From positions 5,246,501 to 5,310,500 of the forward strand of contig NZ_CP150919.1 of the NCBI RefSeq assembly GCF_039909015.1: a stretch of 64,000 nt of DNA, given 5' to 3'. The notes under the pieces were generated by a model, which was not told the origin of the DNA, ran no database searches, and was given only the letters and a program-made list of their open reading frames with translations. Within the stretch, counting starts at the first letter, position 1. The number at the start of each line of letters is the position of its first letter. Below are positions 48,693 through 57,613 of this stretch, in pieces. This DNA comes from Pseudomonas grandcourensis. GTDB taxonomy: Bacteria > Pseudomonadota > Gammaproteobacteria > Pseudomonadales > Pseudomonadaceae. The translations under genes and the position numbers were made by a program.

Positions 48693-49874
48693 CTAAAGAA
48701 TCACCCTGGCTCGCCGCAACTGTTCGATCCGCTCCGCACTGAACCCCAACTCCCCCAACACCTGATCCGTATGCTGCCCCAGCGCCGCGCCAATATGCCG
48801 GGGCTCAGGCAACCCTTGTGAAAACTTCAGCGGACAAGCCATCTGCGCCTGGGACGAGCCATCGCCACGGGGAACGTCGGCCACCAACTCCCGAGCCTGC
48901 AACTGCGGATGATGCAGCGCTTCTCCCAGGCTCAACACCGGCTCGACACAGGCATCCAGTCCGGCGAACAGCGTGCGCAACTCGGCAAAGTCATGCTTTT
49001 CGAATTCGACCTTCAGTGCGTCTTTAAGCTGTTTCCGATGCGCCGGTTGCGGTGACATGCCGAGGCCGGTCAGCTCCTCCAGCCCCAATGCCGCGCACAA
49101 CTGCTTCATGAAGGCCGGCTCCAGGCTGCCCACCGACAGCCAGCGCCCATCCCGGGAGCGGTAATAATCGTAGAAACTGCCGCCGTTGAGCACCTGATTT
49201 TCCGGGCCCGGCTCGACGCCACAGGCCAGATACCCTGCACCCGCCATTGCATTGAGGCTGAACACGCAGTCGGTCATGCTGACATCCAGGTGCTGACCCT
49301 GCCCGGTTTGCTGCCGGGCAATGACCGCCGCCAGCAAGCCAATCACCCCGTGCAGCGAACCACCGGCGACATCCGCCACCTGCATGCCCAACGGCAGCGG
49401 CCCAGTGTCGGCACGGCCGGTGTAACTCGCCAGCCCGGACAGGGCCAGGTAATTGATGTCATGGCCGGCACGGTCCTTGTAGGGGCCGGTCTGGCCGTAG
49501 CCGGTGATCGACACATAAATCAATTTCGGATTGATCGCCTTCAGGGCTTCGTACCCCAACCCCAGACGCTCCATGACACCCGGACGGAATTGCTCGAGCA
49601 CGATGTCGTAGTCCTGCAGCAACGACCTGATCACCTCCAGCGCCTCAGGCTGCTTGAGGTCCAGGGCGAGGCTGCGCTTGTTGCGGTTGAGGTAGGCATG
49701 ACTGGCTGACACGCCTTGATCGTGGGGCGGCAAAACCCGCAACAGGTCCATGCGGGTCGGTGATTCGATGCGCAGCACTTCGGCGCCCATGTCCGCCAGC
49801 AGCAACGAGGCGAACGGCCCCGGCAGCAGTGTCGAGAAATCCAGAACCTTGAGTGATGCCAGTGGACCGAGCAT
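48693..49874 (-). CDS. CaiB/BaiF family CoA transferase or alpha-methylacyl-CoA racemase
   Basis: The 393-residue type III CoA-transferase has the catalytic Asp in RAGHDINYLALSG, the form found in alpha-methylacyl-CoA racemases (Amacr), and opens LKVLDFSTLLPGPFASLLLADMGAEVLRIE. It either moves CoA between carboxylates or epimerises 2-methylacyl-CoA; the GHD motif favours the racemase. The ATG at 49874 has GGGAG upstream. It is single. Confidence 0.88.
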   Translation of the reverse strand: MLGPLASLKVLDFSTLLPGPFASLLLADMGAEVLRIESPTRMDLLRVLPPHDQGVSASHAYLNRNKRSLALDLKQPEALEVIRSLLQDYDIVLEQFRPGVMERLGLGYEALKAINPKLIYVSITGYGQTGPYKDRAGHDINYLALSGLASYTGRADTGPLPLGMQVADVAGGSLHGVIGLLAAVIARQQTGQGQHLDVSMTDCVFSLNAMAGAGYLACGVEPGPENQVLNGGSFYDYYRSRDGRWLSVGSLEPAFMKQLCAALGLEELTGLGMSPQPAHRKQLKDALKVEFEKHDFAELRTLFAGLDACVEPVLSLGEALHHPQLQARELVADVPRGDGSSQAQMACPLKFSQGLPEPRHIGAALGQHTDQVLGELGFSAERIEQLRRARVIL

Positions 49875-49979
49875 GAGCGTTCTCCCTTAACGATGCCCAC
49901 AGCCTAGGCAGCCGATCGCTTTGCAGCAATCACCTTATACGCCACGAGCAGTGACCGTTGCGCTCAAACGCCGGGCATG

Positions 49980-50006
49980 AAAAAACCCGCCGAAGCGGGT
50001 TTTTCA
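49980..50006 (-). terminator. Rho-independent terminator of dctA
   Basis: AAAACCCGC and GCGGGTTTT stem with a 4-nt loop. T-runs on both strands make it bidirectional. It is 13 nt after the dctA stop on the minus strand. Confidence 0.88.
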
Positions 50007-50018
50007 TTACGACAAGGC

Positions 50019-51353
50019 TTACTTGGCGCTAGTCGGGGTTGCCCCTTCAACGTGGCCCAAAACATCGTCTTTAGGCTCGTCGGCAATGCCGCGACCGCCC
50101 GAAGCCAGCTCCGCTTGCAGCACGTCGGTGTCCAGTTCCTTGACCCACTTGGCCACAACGATGGTGGCCACGGCGTTGCCGACCAGGTTGGTCAGGGCAC
50201 GGGCTTCGGACATGAAGCGGTCGATGCCGAGGATCAGCGCCAGGCCGGCAACCGGCAGGTGGCCCACGGCGGACAGGGTGGCAGCCAGTACGATGAAACC
50301 GCTACCGGTCACGCCCGCAGCGCCCTTGGACGACAGCAGCAACACCACCAGCAGGGTGATCTGGTGCGTGATGTCCATGTGCGTATCGGTTGCCTGGGCA
50401 ATGAACACCGCGGCCATGGTCAGGTAGATCGCAGTACCGTCGAGGTTGAACGAGTAGCCGGTCGGGATCACCAGGCCTACTACGGATTTCTGCGCGCCCA
50501 GACGCTCCATCTTGATCAGCATGCGTGGCAGTACCGATTCCGAAGAAGAAGTACCCAGCACGATCAGCAGTTCCTCACGGATGTAGCGGATCATTTTCAG
50601 CACGCTGAAGCCGTGCAGGCGGGCGATGGAGCCCAGCACGATCAGGATGAACAGCAGGCAGGTGATGTAGAAGCACGCCATCAACTGACCCAGTTGCACC
50701 AGCGAGCCGACACCGTAAGCACCGATGGTGAAGGCCATGGCACCGAAGGCACCGATTGGCGCGAGCTTCATGATCATGTTGATGATGTTGAACATCACGT
50801 GGGCGAAGCGATCAATGAAGTCCAGCAGCGGCTTGCCGTAGGCACCCAGGCGATGCAGGGCGAAACCGAAGATCACCGAGAACATCAGCACTTGCAGGAT
50901 GTCACCAGTGGCGAAGGCGCCGACGATGGTGGCCGGGATCACGTTCAGCAGAAAGCCGACGACGCTTTGGTCCGCACCGGCTGCAACATAAGTGGCAATC
51001 TTGGAGGCATCGAGGGTGGTGACGTCGATGTGCATGCCATTGCCCGGCTGCACGATGTTGACCACGACCAGACCGACCAGCAATGCGATGGTCGAAACGA
51101 TCTCGAAGTACAGCAGCGCGTAGCCGCCGGTCTTGCCGACCGCTTTCATGTCCTGCATGCCGGCGATACCGCTGACGACGGTGCAGAAGATGATCGGGGC
51201 GATGATCATTTTGATCAGTTTGATGAACCCGTCACCCAGCGGCTTTACCGCCACACCGAGCTGCGGATAGAAGTGACCGAGCGCGATACCGATGACAATT
51301 GCAACGATCACCTGGAAATACAGGGATTTGTACAGTGGCTGACGAGTCGTCAT
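50019..51353 (-). CDS. dctA: C4-dicarboxylate/proton-sodium symporter DctA
   Basis: DctA imports succinate, fumarate and malate. The 444-residue protein has eight or so membrane segments, the serine-rich re-entrant loop ([17 protein letters not shown]) and the sodium/substrate motif [18 protein letters not shown] is 8 nt before the ATG at 51353; a 39-residue in-frame extension is rejected. A consensus sigma-54 promoter lies 132 bp upstream, which fits DctB/DctD control known in Pseudomonas and rhizobia. dctBD are not in this window. Confidence 0.97.
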   Translation of the reverse strand: MTTRQPLYKSLYFQVIVAIVIGIALGHFYPQLGVAVKPLGDGFIKLIKMIIAPIIFCTVVSGIAGMQDMKAVGKTGGYALLYFEIVSTIALLVGLVVVNIVQPGNGMHIDVTTLDASKIATYVAAGADQSVVGFLLNVIPATIVGAFATGDILQVLMFSVIFGFALHRLGAYGKPLLDFIDRFAHVMFNIINMIMKLAPIGAFGAMAFTIGAYGVGSLVQLGQLMACFYITCLLFILIVLGSIARLHGFSVLKMIRYIREELLIVLGTSSSESVLPRMLIKMERLGAQKSVVGLVIPTGYSFNLDGTAIYLTMAAVFIAQATDTHMDITHQITLLVVLLLSSKGAAGVTGSGFIVLAATLSAVGHLPVAGLALILGIDRFMSEARALTNLVGNAVATIVVAKWVKELDTDVLQAELASGGRGIADEPKDDVLGHVEGATPTSAK

Positions 51354-51484
51354 TGCAAAGTTCCTCAAGGGTGCCCGGTGACAACATCCATCTGTTGCCC
51401 GCAACACCGCAATTGCGAACCCTCCTGCACTGGAGGGATTTGTTTTTTCGAGCTGCGCAACGGCAGGCATCTACACGTTGTATC

Positions 51485-51499
51485 GCAAGGCCCGTGCCA
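51485..51499 (-). promoter_or_regulatory. Sigma-54 promoter of dctA
   Basis: The minus strand reads TGGCAC-GGGCC-TTGC, a full match to the -24/-12 consensus TGGCAC-N5-TTGC. The expected start near 51473 leaves a leader of about 120 nt before dctA. Confidence 0.9.
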
Positions 51500-51578
51500 C
51501 CTTCCGTAAAATCCCTGCAAGCCTTTTGATCTCCGGGGTTACAGCGAATTCCCTGTCATCGGATGGATACAAGCAGGT

Positions 51579-51633
51579 GGCGGATTTCCGCCCTTCCGTT
51601 AAAAGTCGTCCTGCTATTTGGCGGATATCCGCC
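51579..51633. promoter_or_regulatory. Two phased 14-bp palindromes
   Basis: GGCGGA-TT-TCCGCC (51579-51592) and GGCGGATATCCGCC (51620-51633) have centres 41 bp apart, close to four helical turns. They lie about 106-160 bp upstream of the dctA sigma-54 start, the usual distance for enhancer sites, and 60-114 bp before the AraC start. They may bind DctD, the AraC regulator, or both. Confidence 0.75.
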
Positions 51634-51692
51634 CTGTTCATGCCCGCAGTGCGCAGCTACCATCCGTCGTTCAACGGTCGGATCTGCCCGCT

Positions 51693-52691
51693 ATGCGTGA
51701 ACGCACCATCGCCAGTCATTTCGCCCGCGCCGCCCTGGGTGGTGCGCGTCGGCACGGCTACGACTATTCGGGCCTGCTACAGCAACTGGGAATCAGCCCC
51801 GAGTTGCTGGACGAGCCCCGGGCACGCATCGCTCCGGAGCAGTTCACCCAACTGATCCAGGCGTTATGGCTGGCGCTGGACGACGAGTACCTGGGGTTCG
51901 GGCAAGCCCCAAGCAGGCCGGGCAGCTTCGCGATGATGTGTCATGCCGTGATTCACTGCCGCAACCTGGATAAGGCACTCCATCGCGGCTTATTGTTTTA
52001 TAGCCTATTCCCCGGGGCTCCGCGTTTAACCCTGAGCCGCGAAGATGAATGGGTGCGCCTGAGCCTGGACGACTCGCAACTCTGGGACCCGGATCATTTC
52101 CTCAGCGAAAGCCTGCTGGTGATCTGGCACCGTTTCGGCAGCTGGCTGATCGGCCAACGTATTCGCCTCGAACAGGCCACGTTCAGCTACCCCCGACCCG
52201 AACACGGCGCCGAGTACGACCTGCTGTTTTCCTGCCCGCTTGAGTTTTCCAAATCCCAGAGCAGCCTGTTGTTTCACAGCCGCTACCTGACCATGCCGCT
52301 GCTGCAGGATGAACGCACCCTCAAGCATTTCCTCGAGCGCTCCCCCGCCGACCTGCTCTCGCGCCCGGATGACGGCGACAGTTTGAGCAGCCGCTTGCGG
52401 CGCTTGCTCAGTCGTGACAGTTCACGCTGGCCCGACCTGGAAGCCGTAGCCGCCCACCTGCACATCAGCCCGCAGACCTTGCGCCGGCATTTGCGGGAAG
52501 AGGGTTCGAGCTTTCAGGAGTTGAAGGACCAGTTGCGCCGGGACATCGCGATTTATCACCTGAGCCGCGCGGACCTGTCGTTGCAACAGATCGCCGAGCA
52601 GCTGGGGTTTTCCGAGCCGTCGGCGTTTCACCGGGCGTTCAAGAAGTGGACGGGGCTGACGCCGGGGGCTTATCGGGCGCAGGAGAGCTGA
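51693..52691 (+). CDS. AraC family regulator (arabinose-binding-like sensor domain)
   Basis: The 332-residue regulator has a large N-terminal sensor domain of the OruR/ArgR-like AraC subset (about 20-200; SFAMMCHAVIHCRNLDKALHRGLLFYSLF) and a C-terminal AraC DNA-binding domain (SPQTLRRHLREEGSSFQELKDQLRRDIAIYHL, EQLGFSEPSAFHRAFKKWTGLTPGAYR). The start at 51693 is set by the family N-terminus. It is divergent from dctA, so it may act on dctA or itself. Confidence 0.9.
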   Translation: MRERTIASHFARAALGGARRHGYDYSGLLQQLGISPELLDEPRARIAPEQFTQLIQALWLALDDEYLGFGQAPSRPGSFAMMCHAVIHCRNLDKALHRGLLFYSLFPGAPRLTLSREDEWVRLSLDDSQLWDPDHFLSESLLVIWHRFGSWLIGQRIRLEQATFSYPRPEHGAEYDLLFSCPLEFSKSQSSLLFHSRYLTMPLLQDERTLKHFLERSPADLLSRPDDGDSLSSRLRRLLSRDSSRWPDLEAVAAHLHISPQTLRRHLREEGSSFQELKDQLRRDIAIYHLSRADLSLQQIAEQLGFSEPSAFHRAFKKWTGLTPGAYRAQES

Positions 52692-52773
52692 GCTTCAGCA
52701 CCCGCGTTGCACAGCGATCACTGGCGTCCTCCCGAACGCACCCGGTAATACCCCGTCCAGGTTTTGCGAATGC

Positions 52774-53529
52774 TTATTCCAGAGGCGGGATGATCAGTGA
52801 CAAGCCAGGGTAAATTTTATCTGGATGATCCAGCGCCGACCTGTTTGCATTGAAGATCAGTGAGTACTTGGCAGCATCACCATAAAACTCTCTGGCAATT
52901 TTGGACAATGTGTCGCCCCTTACGACCACATACATATTCAACTGACTGACCGGCGCAATCGCCAGTGTGGACGGTGATTCAAAATCCACATCGCCCAGCA
53001 GCTTTATCTGCCCGATGAACCGGCCAAGATTATTGGCCGTGGTCGCGTGTATGTCATGCATCAGCACAATGGAGTTCTTTCTTTTCCTTATTTGCTCAAC
53101 ACCATGGGATACCCAGCCCCCCGGTTGGTAGTTGTTGCTCCAGTCCAGGGTATCCACGCTCCAGAGAACCTGCCGGTACCCCAATTCGGCGACCGTGCGA
53201 TCGACCATCGCATCATGAGCGCCATAAGGCGGCCTCATGATCAGGTCCGGCTGCTGGTAGGGAGTCAGTGCCTGCTCCGTCATCTTGATTTGATCGATGA
53301 TGGTGTCTTTGTCCTGGCCGACCAGCCTTAGATGATCGTAAGTGTGATTGCCGATCCGGTGCCCTTCGCCCAGGATGCGCTTGATACGCTCGCCATGCCT
53401 GGCAACCAGATTGCCAACAATAAAAAACGTCGCCTTGATATCAAACAGCTCCAGTGTTTCGAGCACGGTTTCGGTTTGGACTTGCCGAGGACCGTCATCA
53501 AACGTCAGCCAAACTTTCTTCCTTTCCAT
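52774..53529 (-). CDS. Polysaccharide deacetylase with C-terminal LysM domain
   Basis: The 251-residue protein has a NodB/polysaccharide deacetylase domain: TFDDGP (D11, D12), zinc histidines H62 and H66 (NHTYDH), RPPYGAHD (99-106), DW (129-130) and the late catalytic His in LMHDIH. Residues 199-250 are a LysM module (YVVVRGDTLSKIAREFYGDAAKYSLIFNANR) similar to that of YgaU/Kbp. No signal peptide is present, odd for a wall-active enzyme. An SD AGGAG lies 6 nt before the ATG. It is single. Confidence 0.88.
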   Translation of the reverse strand: MERKKVWLTFDDGPRQVQTETVLETLELFDIKATFFIVGNLVARHGERIKRILGEGHRIGNHTYDHLRLVGQDKDTIIDQIKMTEQALTPYQQPDLIMRPPYGAHDAMVDRTVAELGYRQVLWSVDTLDWSNNYQPGGWVSHGVEQIRKRKNSIVLMHDIHATTANNLGRFIGQIKLLGDVDFESPSTLAIAPVSQLNMYVVVRGDTLSKIAREFYGDAAKYSLIFNANRSALDHPDKIYPGLSLIIPPLE

Positions 53530-53724
53530 TTTTATCTCCTTTGGTGGCTTGTAACGCTTCAACCTCTATCCACTCATGCAACCAACACAGGCTCTGCGTG
53601 TGCATGTCGTCAACAAGGCGAGGCTTATTACTTGCCACCAAACGGCTGAACGCCAACAAAACATTGTTGCCGGTCGTTTACGCTTGACGCCTGTAGCCCG
53701 AAAAGACGGCTATCAAATACCCGT

Positions 53725-55071
53725 TCACACCGCCGGAAAATGAATCCGGAACGCTGCTCCGCCCATTGGTGAATCGTCCAGGGTCAGCTTGGCGCTGTAG
53801 CTCTCGATGATGTCCTTGACCACCGCCAGGCCGATGCCCTGCCCCGGGTGCTGGCGGTCCAGGCGTTCTCCGCGCTCGAGAATCCGTGCGCGCTGATCCT
53901 GTGGTACGCCAGGGCCGTCGTCCTCGACACACAACTCCGTGCCACTGAGGGTTTCACGCACACTGATGCGTATTTCGCCCAGGCACAGGCGATAGGCGTT
54001 TTCCAGCAGGTTGCCCATCATCTCCAGCAGAGCGCCCTGCTCGATCGGTACGTAGCACGGGTCAGGCAGGTCGAACGCGACGTGCACGCGCTTGTCGCGA
54101 TAGACCTTGTCCAGCGTGTCGCACAGGCTTTTCAGTACCGGTCGCAATTGCACCTGATGACGTACCAGGCCGCTTTTGCGCAGGCTGGCGCGCTGCAACT
54201 GGTAGCTGATCTGCTGGCTCATGCGTTCGATCTGGGTTTGCAGTACCCAGGCCTGATCGCGATCCTCGGGACGCTGGGCCATGTCTTCGCTGACGCCTTG
54301 CAACACCGCCAGCGGCGTTTTCAGGCTATGGGCCAGGTCGTCGAGGGAATCACGATAGCGACTGCGCTGCTCACGCTCACTGTGCAGCAAACGGTTGAGG
54401 GAGCCGGTCAGGCGCAGCAATTCCCGGGGATGTTCCTCACTGAGACTTTCGCGGGTCCCCCCCTCGATCTGGTCCAGCTCCTGGCTCAAGCGCCGCAAAG
54501 CCTGCAAGCCCCAGGTCAGGCCGATCCACAGCAACGCCAGCAGCACCAGCAGTGCCGCGCCAAAACCCAGATAGAGATTTTCCCGCAGGCCTTCGAGGGT
54601 CAGCTCGTACTCGCGAACCGGCTGCAACGCCACGATGCTGAAGGCTGCACTTTTGCCGCCGAGCAACTTGACCTCGACGTCGTAGACAAAGAACTCCTGG
54701 CCATTGGCTTCGCGGATCCGCGCAAACTCGCTGCCACGTCCGTCGTAGCGCGGCTTGTAGTTGATGCGTTCTTCCTGGGTCGCCTTCGAACGCCAGACCA
54801 GATGCCCTTCACGGTCATAGATATAGCCGAGCAATCGGCTGTCGGTGAGATTGAAGCGCTCGTCGGGCAATTGCGCCGGCATCTGCAGGCTATTGTTCTC
54901 CACCCGGGCGGCCGAGATCAGCGTGGTCACATCGGATGCCAGGCGCTGCTCGATGGAGTCCTGCAGTGCCAGGCTGAAGGCGCCCTGCATGGCAGGCAGC
55001 AACGCCAGCATGAACAACACCGCCAACAGCGTGGCGGCGAGCATCAAGCGTATGCGTAGCGAACGGATCAA
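53725..55071 (-). CDS. phoQ: Sensor kinase PhoQ
   Basis: PhoQ senses low divalent cations and acts on PhoP, which controls oprH and LPS modification. The 448-residue kinase has TM1 at about 10-30, a periplasmic PAS-like domain, TM2 at about 165-185, HAMP, HisKA with DLAHSLKTPLA and HATPase with GQGIGLAVV. The TTG at 55071 overlaps the phoP stop by 4 nt and gives MIRSLRIRLM, the known Pseudomonas start; a TTG two codons upstream is also possible. Confidence 0.95.
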   Translation of the reverse strand: MIRSLRIRLMLAATLLAVLFMLALLPAMQGAFSLALQDSIEQRLASDVTTLISAARVENNSLQMPAQLPDERFNLTDSRLLGYIYDREGHLVWRSKATQEERINYKPRYDGRGSEFARIREANGQEFFVYDVEVKLLGGKSAAFSIVALQPVREYELTLEGLRENLYLGFGAALLVLLALLWIGLTWGLQALRRLSQELDQIEGGTRESLSEEHPRELLRLTGSLNRLLHSEREQRSRYRDSLDDLAHSLKTPLAVLQGVSEDMAQRPEDRDQAWVLQTQIERMSQQISYQLQRASLRKSGLVRHQVQLRPVLKSLCDTLDKVYRDKRVHVAFDLPDPCYVPIEQGALLEMMGNLLENAYRLCLGEIRISVRETLSGTELCVEDDGPGVPQDQRARILERGERLDRQHPGQGIGLAVVKDIIESYSAKLTLDDSPMGGAAFRIHFPAV

Positions 55072-55745
55072 GTGCAACGCTCGTTGAACAGGTAGCCCAG
55101 GCCGCGCACGGTGTCGATCGGCTTGAACCCGCCCGGCCCCTCCAGTTTGCGGCGCAGACGGCCGACCAGCACCTCGATCACATTCGGATCACGCTCGTCG
55201 TCATCCGGGTAGAGCTGTTCCATCAAGCGGTCCTTGGGTACCACTTGCTGATGGTGACGCATCAGGTATTCGAGAATGCGGTACTCATACGCGGTCAGCG
55301 CCAGCGGCTGTTCGTCGAGGGACGCCTGCTTGCGATTCAGATCCAGCAGTAACGGGCCAGCGACGATGGTCGATTGGGTGAAACCGCTGGAGCGTCGCAG
55401 CAAGGCATTCAGGCGGGCCTCCAGTTCTTCGAACTGAAACGGCTTGACCAGGTAATCATCGGCACCGGCGGCCAGGCCTTCGACCTTGTCCTGCCAGTTG
55501 CCGCGCGCGGTGAGGATCAGGATCGGGAAGGTTTTGCCACTTGAGCGCAACTGGCGGATCAGGTCGAGCCCGCTCATGCCCGGCAGACCGAGGTCGATCA
55601 CCGCCAGGTCAAAGTTGAACTGTGCGGTCTGGTACAGCGCCTCCTCGGCGTTGGCCACGGACTCGACCACGTGGCCGCTCTCCGTCAGGCGGGTTTGCAG
55701 GTGATGACGCAGCAGCGCTTCATCTTCGACGACCAGCAATTTCAT
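55068..55745 (-). CDS. phoP: Response regulator PhoP
   Basis: The 225-residue OmpR-type regulator has VVEDE, phosphoacceptor Asp in LAVIDLGLPGMSG and Lys in YLVKPFQ, then a winged-helix domain ending RLRRKLEGPGGFKPIDTVRGLGYLF. Downstream of oprH and coupled to phoQ, it is the oprH-phoP-phoQ operon of Pseudomonas, which it autoregulates. Confidence 0.97.
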   Translation of the reverse strand: MKLLVVEDEALLRHHLQTRLTESGHVVESVANAEEALYQTAQFNFDLAVIDLGLPGMSGLDLIRQLRSSGKTFPILILTARGNWQDKVEGLAAGADDYLVKPFQFEELEARLNALLRRSSGFTQSTIVAGPLLLDLNRKQASLDEQPLALTAYEYRILEYLMRHHQQVVPKDRLMEQLYPDDDERDPNVIEVLVGRLRRKLEGPGGFKPIDTVRGLGYLFNERCT

Positions 55746-55813
55746 ATTGCTCTCCCGGGCAAATCAACATCTCCAGAGGCGCAACGTCACACCTCAATAG
55801 CTAACATGGCAAC

Positions 55814-55842
55814 GCCGGATCAGTCACTAGGACTGATCCGGC
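55814..55842 (-). other. Intercistronic hairpin between oprH and phoP
   Basis: A perfect 12-bp stem (GCCGGATCAGTC/GACTGATCCGGC) with a 5-nt loop, no T-run after it. Likely an RNA-processing or attenuation element that reduces phoPQ relative to oprH. Confidence 0.75.
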
Positions 55843-55865
55843 ACAGGCCGCTCACGAAACGCTTG

Positions 55866-56468
55866 TCAGAAAGCGTAGTTGGCGGACAGGTAAGTCTGGG
55901 CGCTGCTGGTCAGGTCCAGCGAACCCTGCTTGCCGCCGCCGCGCTCACTCATCTCGGTACTGGCGTTGCTGCGCAGGTAACGGTAACCCAGTTCAACCGA
56001 GGTGTTTTGCGAAACCTGTTGCAGCACACCCACCTGGCCACCGATGGCGTAGCCGATATCGCTGTCGCGGCTGAAGCCTGGCGACTCCTGAGTCATTTTG
56101 GTCAGGCCGGCCGTGGCGCCACCGAACAACCTGGTGCTGCCGCCCACCGGGTAGAACAGATCGTAGCTGCCCAGGAGGTTTTCCTGACGCAGTTTAATGC
56201 CGTTGTGGGAGCCCGACACATTGTCGTAAGTGGCGTAGTAGCGGCCCTTGGTGTTTTGCTGGCCCAGACGAACACCCCAGGTGGTGTCCTTGCCGATTAC
56301 ACCATCGGCGTTCGGGTGATTGAGGTTGTCGTTCAGGGCGTGGGACTTTTTGACCTTGTTACTGGTCTGTCCAAGAGTAAGGCTGGCGAAGTTGTCGTCG
56401 GACGCGAAAGCTGCGGTGCTTGCGCCCAGAACCGTGAATGCCAGAAGCAGTTTTTTGAATCCAGTCAT
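55866..56468 (-). CDS. oprH: Outer membrane protein OprH
   Basis: OprH is a small eight-stranded beta-barrel that binds LPS and stabilises the outer membrane in low magnesium. The 200-residue protein has a signal peptide (KKLLLAFTVLGASTAAFA, cleaved before SDDNF) and a C-terminal aromatic end SANYAF. It is first in oprH-phoP-phoQ, with an array of PhoP-type boxes upstream. Confidence 0.95.
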   Translation of the reverse strand: MTGFKKLLLAFTVLGASTAAFASDDNFASLTLGQTSNKVKKSHALNDNLNHPNADGVIGKDTTWGVRLGQQNTKGRYYATYDNVSGSHNGIKLRQENLLGSYDLFYPVGGSTRLFGGATAGLTKMTQESPGFSRDSDIGYAIGGQVGVLQQVSQNTSVELGYRYLRSNASTEMSERGGGKQGSLDLTSSAQTYLSANYAF

Positions 56469-56512
56469 TGGGGAGTTTCCTCATGTGCCGTTTGTTTTTT
56501 GGGTACGGGGCA

Positions 56513-56568
56513 AGGTTACGCACCGCGCCCTGAACTCCCCCTGAACGCACTCTGAACCTGGGCTGAAC
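56513..56568 (-). promoter_or_regulatory. PhoP-box array and promoter of oprH
   Basis: On the minus strand, GTTCAG occurs four times (56563-56568, 56552-56557, 56541-56546, 56530-56535) with exactly 11-bp phasing, the geometry of direct-repeat PhoP boxes. A -10-like TAACCT (56513-56518) follows the last repeat by 11 bp, as in canonical PhoP-activated promoters. Confidence 0.85.
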
Positions 56569-56614
56569 CGCCCCCTTGCGAATGTTTCGACACGTTTCAA
56601 CAGGAGATCCGACC

Positions 56615-57406
56615 ATGCGCCTGTTCCTCGCCGTCCTCCTGCTGGCCCTGAGCGGGCTCAGCCAGGCCGCTATCCAGACCCGGGAAATCCCCTACCAAAG
56701 TGCCGATGGCACGAAAATGATCGGCTATTACGCTTATGACGATGCCATCAAAGGCCCGCGCCCCGGGGTCGTGGTGGTGCATGAGTTCTGGGGCCTTAAC
56801 GACTACGCCAAGCGTCGCGCCCGGGATCTCGCCGGCCTGGGCTACAGCGCCCTGGCCATCGACATGTACGGCGACGGCAAAAATACCGAGCATCCCAAGG
56901 ACGCCATGGCTTTCATGCAGGCCGTGGCGAAAGATAGTGCCGTGTCGAGCGCGAGGTTTCAGGCCGGGCTCGACCTGCTAAAAAAGCAGCCGCAAACCGA
57001 CCCGCATAAAATCGCAGCCATCGGTTACTGCTTCGGTGGTGGTGTGGTGCTCAATGCCGCAAGACAGGGCGTGCCATTGGCGGGTGTGGTGAGCTTCCAT
57101 GGCGCGCTGGCGACCAATACCCCGGCAACGCCGGGCAGTGTCAAAGCGAAGATCCTGGTGGAACACGGGGCGCTGGACAGCATCGTCACCCCGGAAAACA
57201 TCACGGCTTTCAAGAGTGAGATGGACAAGGCCGGCGCCGACTACCAATTCGTCAGCCTCGACGGCGCCAGGCACGGCTTCAGCAACCCGGATGCCGATCG
57301 ACTGGGCCATGGCGATCATGGCGGGCCGGACATCGGCTACAACAAGGCCGCGGATGAAAAATCCTGGGCGGACATGCAGGCTTTCTTCAAGAAGATCTTT
57401 GGTTGA
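56615..57406 (+). CDS. Periplasmic dienelactone hydrolase family protein
   Basis: The 263-residue alpha/beta hydrolase has a signal peptide (LFLAVLLLALSGLSQAA) and the dienelactone hydrolase form of the nucleophile elbow, GYCFGGG with Cys, plus the C-terminal Asp and His (HGALDSIV, GARHGFSNPDAD). The true substrate is unknown since most family members are cytoplasmic. The ATG at 56615 has AGGAG 8 nt upstream. It is divergent from oprH and shares the PhoP-box region. Confidence 0.9.
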   Translation: MRLFLAVLLLALSGLSQAAIQTREIPYQSADGTKMIGYYAYDDAIKGPRPGVVVVHEFWGLNDYAKRRARDLAGLGYSALAIDMYGDGKNTEHPKDAMAFMQAVAKDSAVSSARFQAGLDLLKKQPQTDPHKIAAIGYCFGGGVVLNAARQGVPLAGVVSFHGALATNTPATPGSVKAKILVEHGALDSIVTPENITAFKSEMDKAGADYQFVSLDGARHGFSNPDADRLGHGDHGGPDIGYNKAADEKSWADMQAFFKKIFG

Positions 57407-57438
57407 GATACAGCGACTGAAGCTGAGCAAGGCTCACT

Positions 57439-57570
57439 GTGGCGAGGGAGCTTGCTCCCGCTCGGCTGCGAAGCAGTCGTAATTCCTGCAACCGCGCCCT
57501 GGCTGAAAAAATGCAATTGCAGGTTTTGAGGCGGCTTCGCCACCCAGCGGGAGCAAGCTCCCTCGCCACA
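57439..57570. repeat. REP-type inverted doublet (second family)
   Basis: TGTGGCGAGGGAGCTTGCTCCCGCT and an inverse copy ending CTCCCTCGCCACA, 132 nt in all. The core (GGGAGCTTGCTCCC) differs from the GCGAGC family of the other repeats, so at least two REP families are present. Confidence 0.88.
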
Positions 57571-57613
57571 AAAGCCACGTCGCTACTACCCAGTCGTGGT
57601 GCTTAACGGCAAA

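Larger units (their letters stand above)
51354..51692. other. Divergent regulatory region dctA/AraC regulator
   Basis: These 339 bases hold the sigma-54 dctA promoter and two near-identical GGCGGATxTCCGCC palindromes, plus the AraC gene leader. No additional gene was seen. Confidence 0.75.

Noticed and set aside
51579..51633. Terminator-like reading of the GGCGGATxTCCGCC palindromes
   Set aside because: No T-run follows either copy and they sit between divergent starts, so an operator role is more likely.
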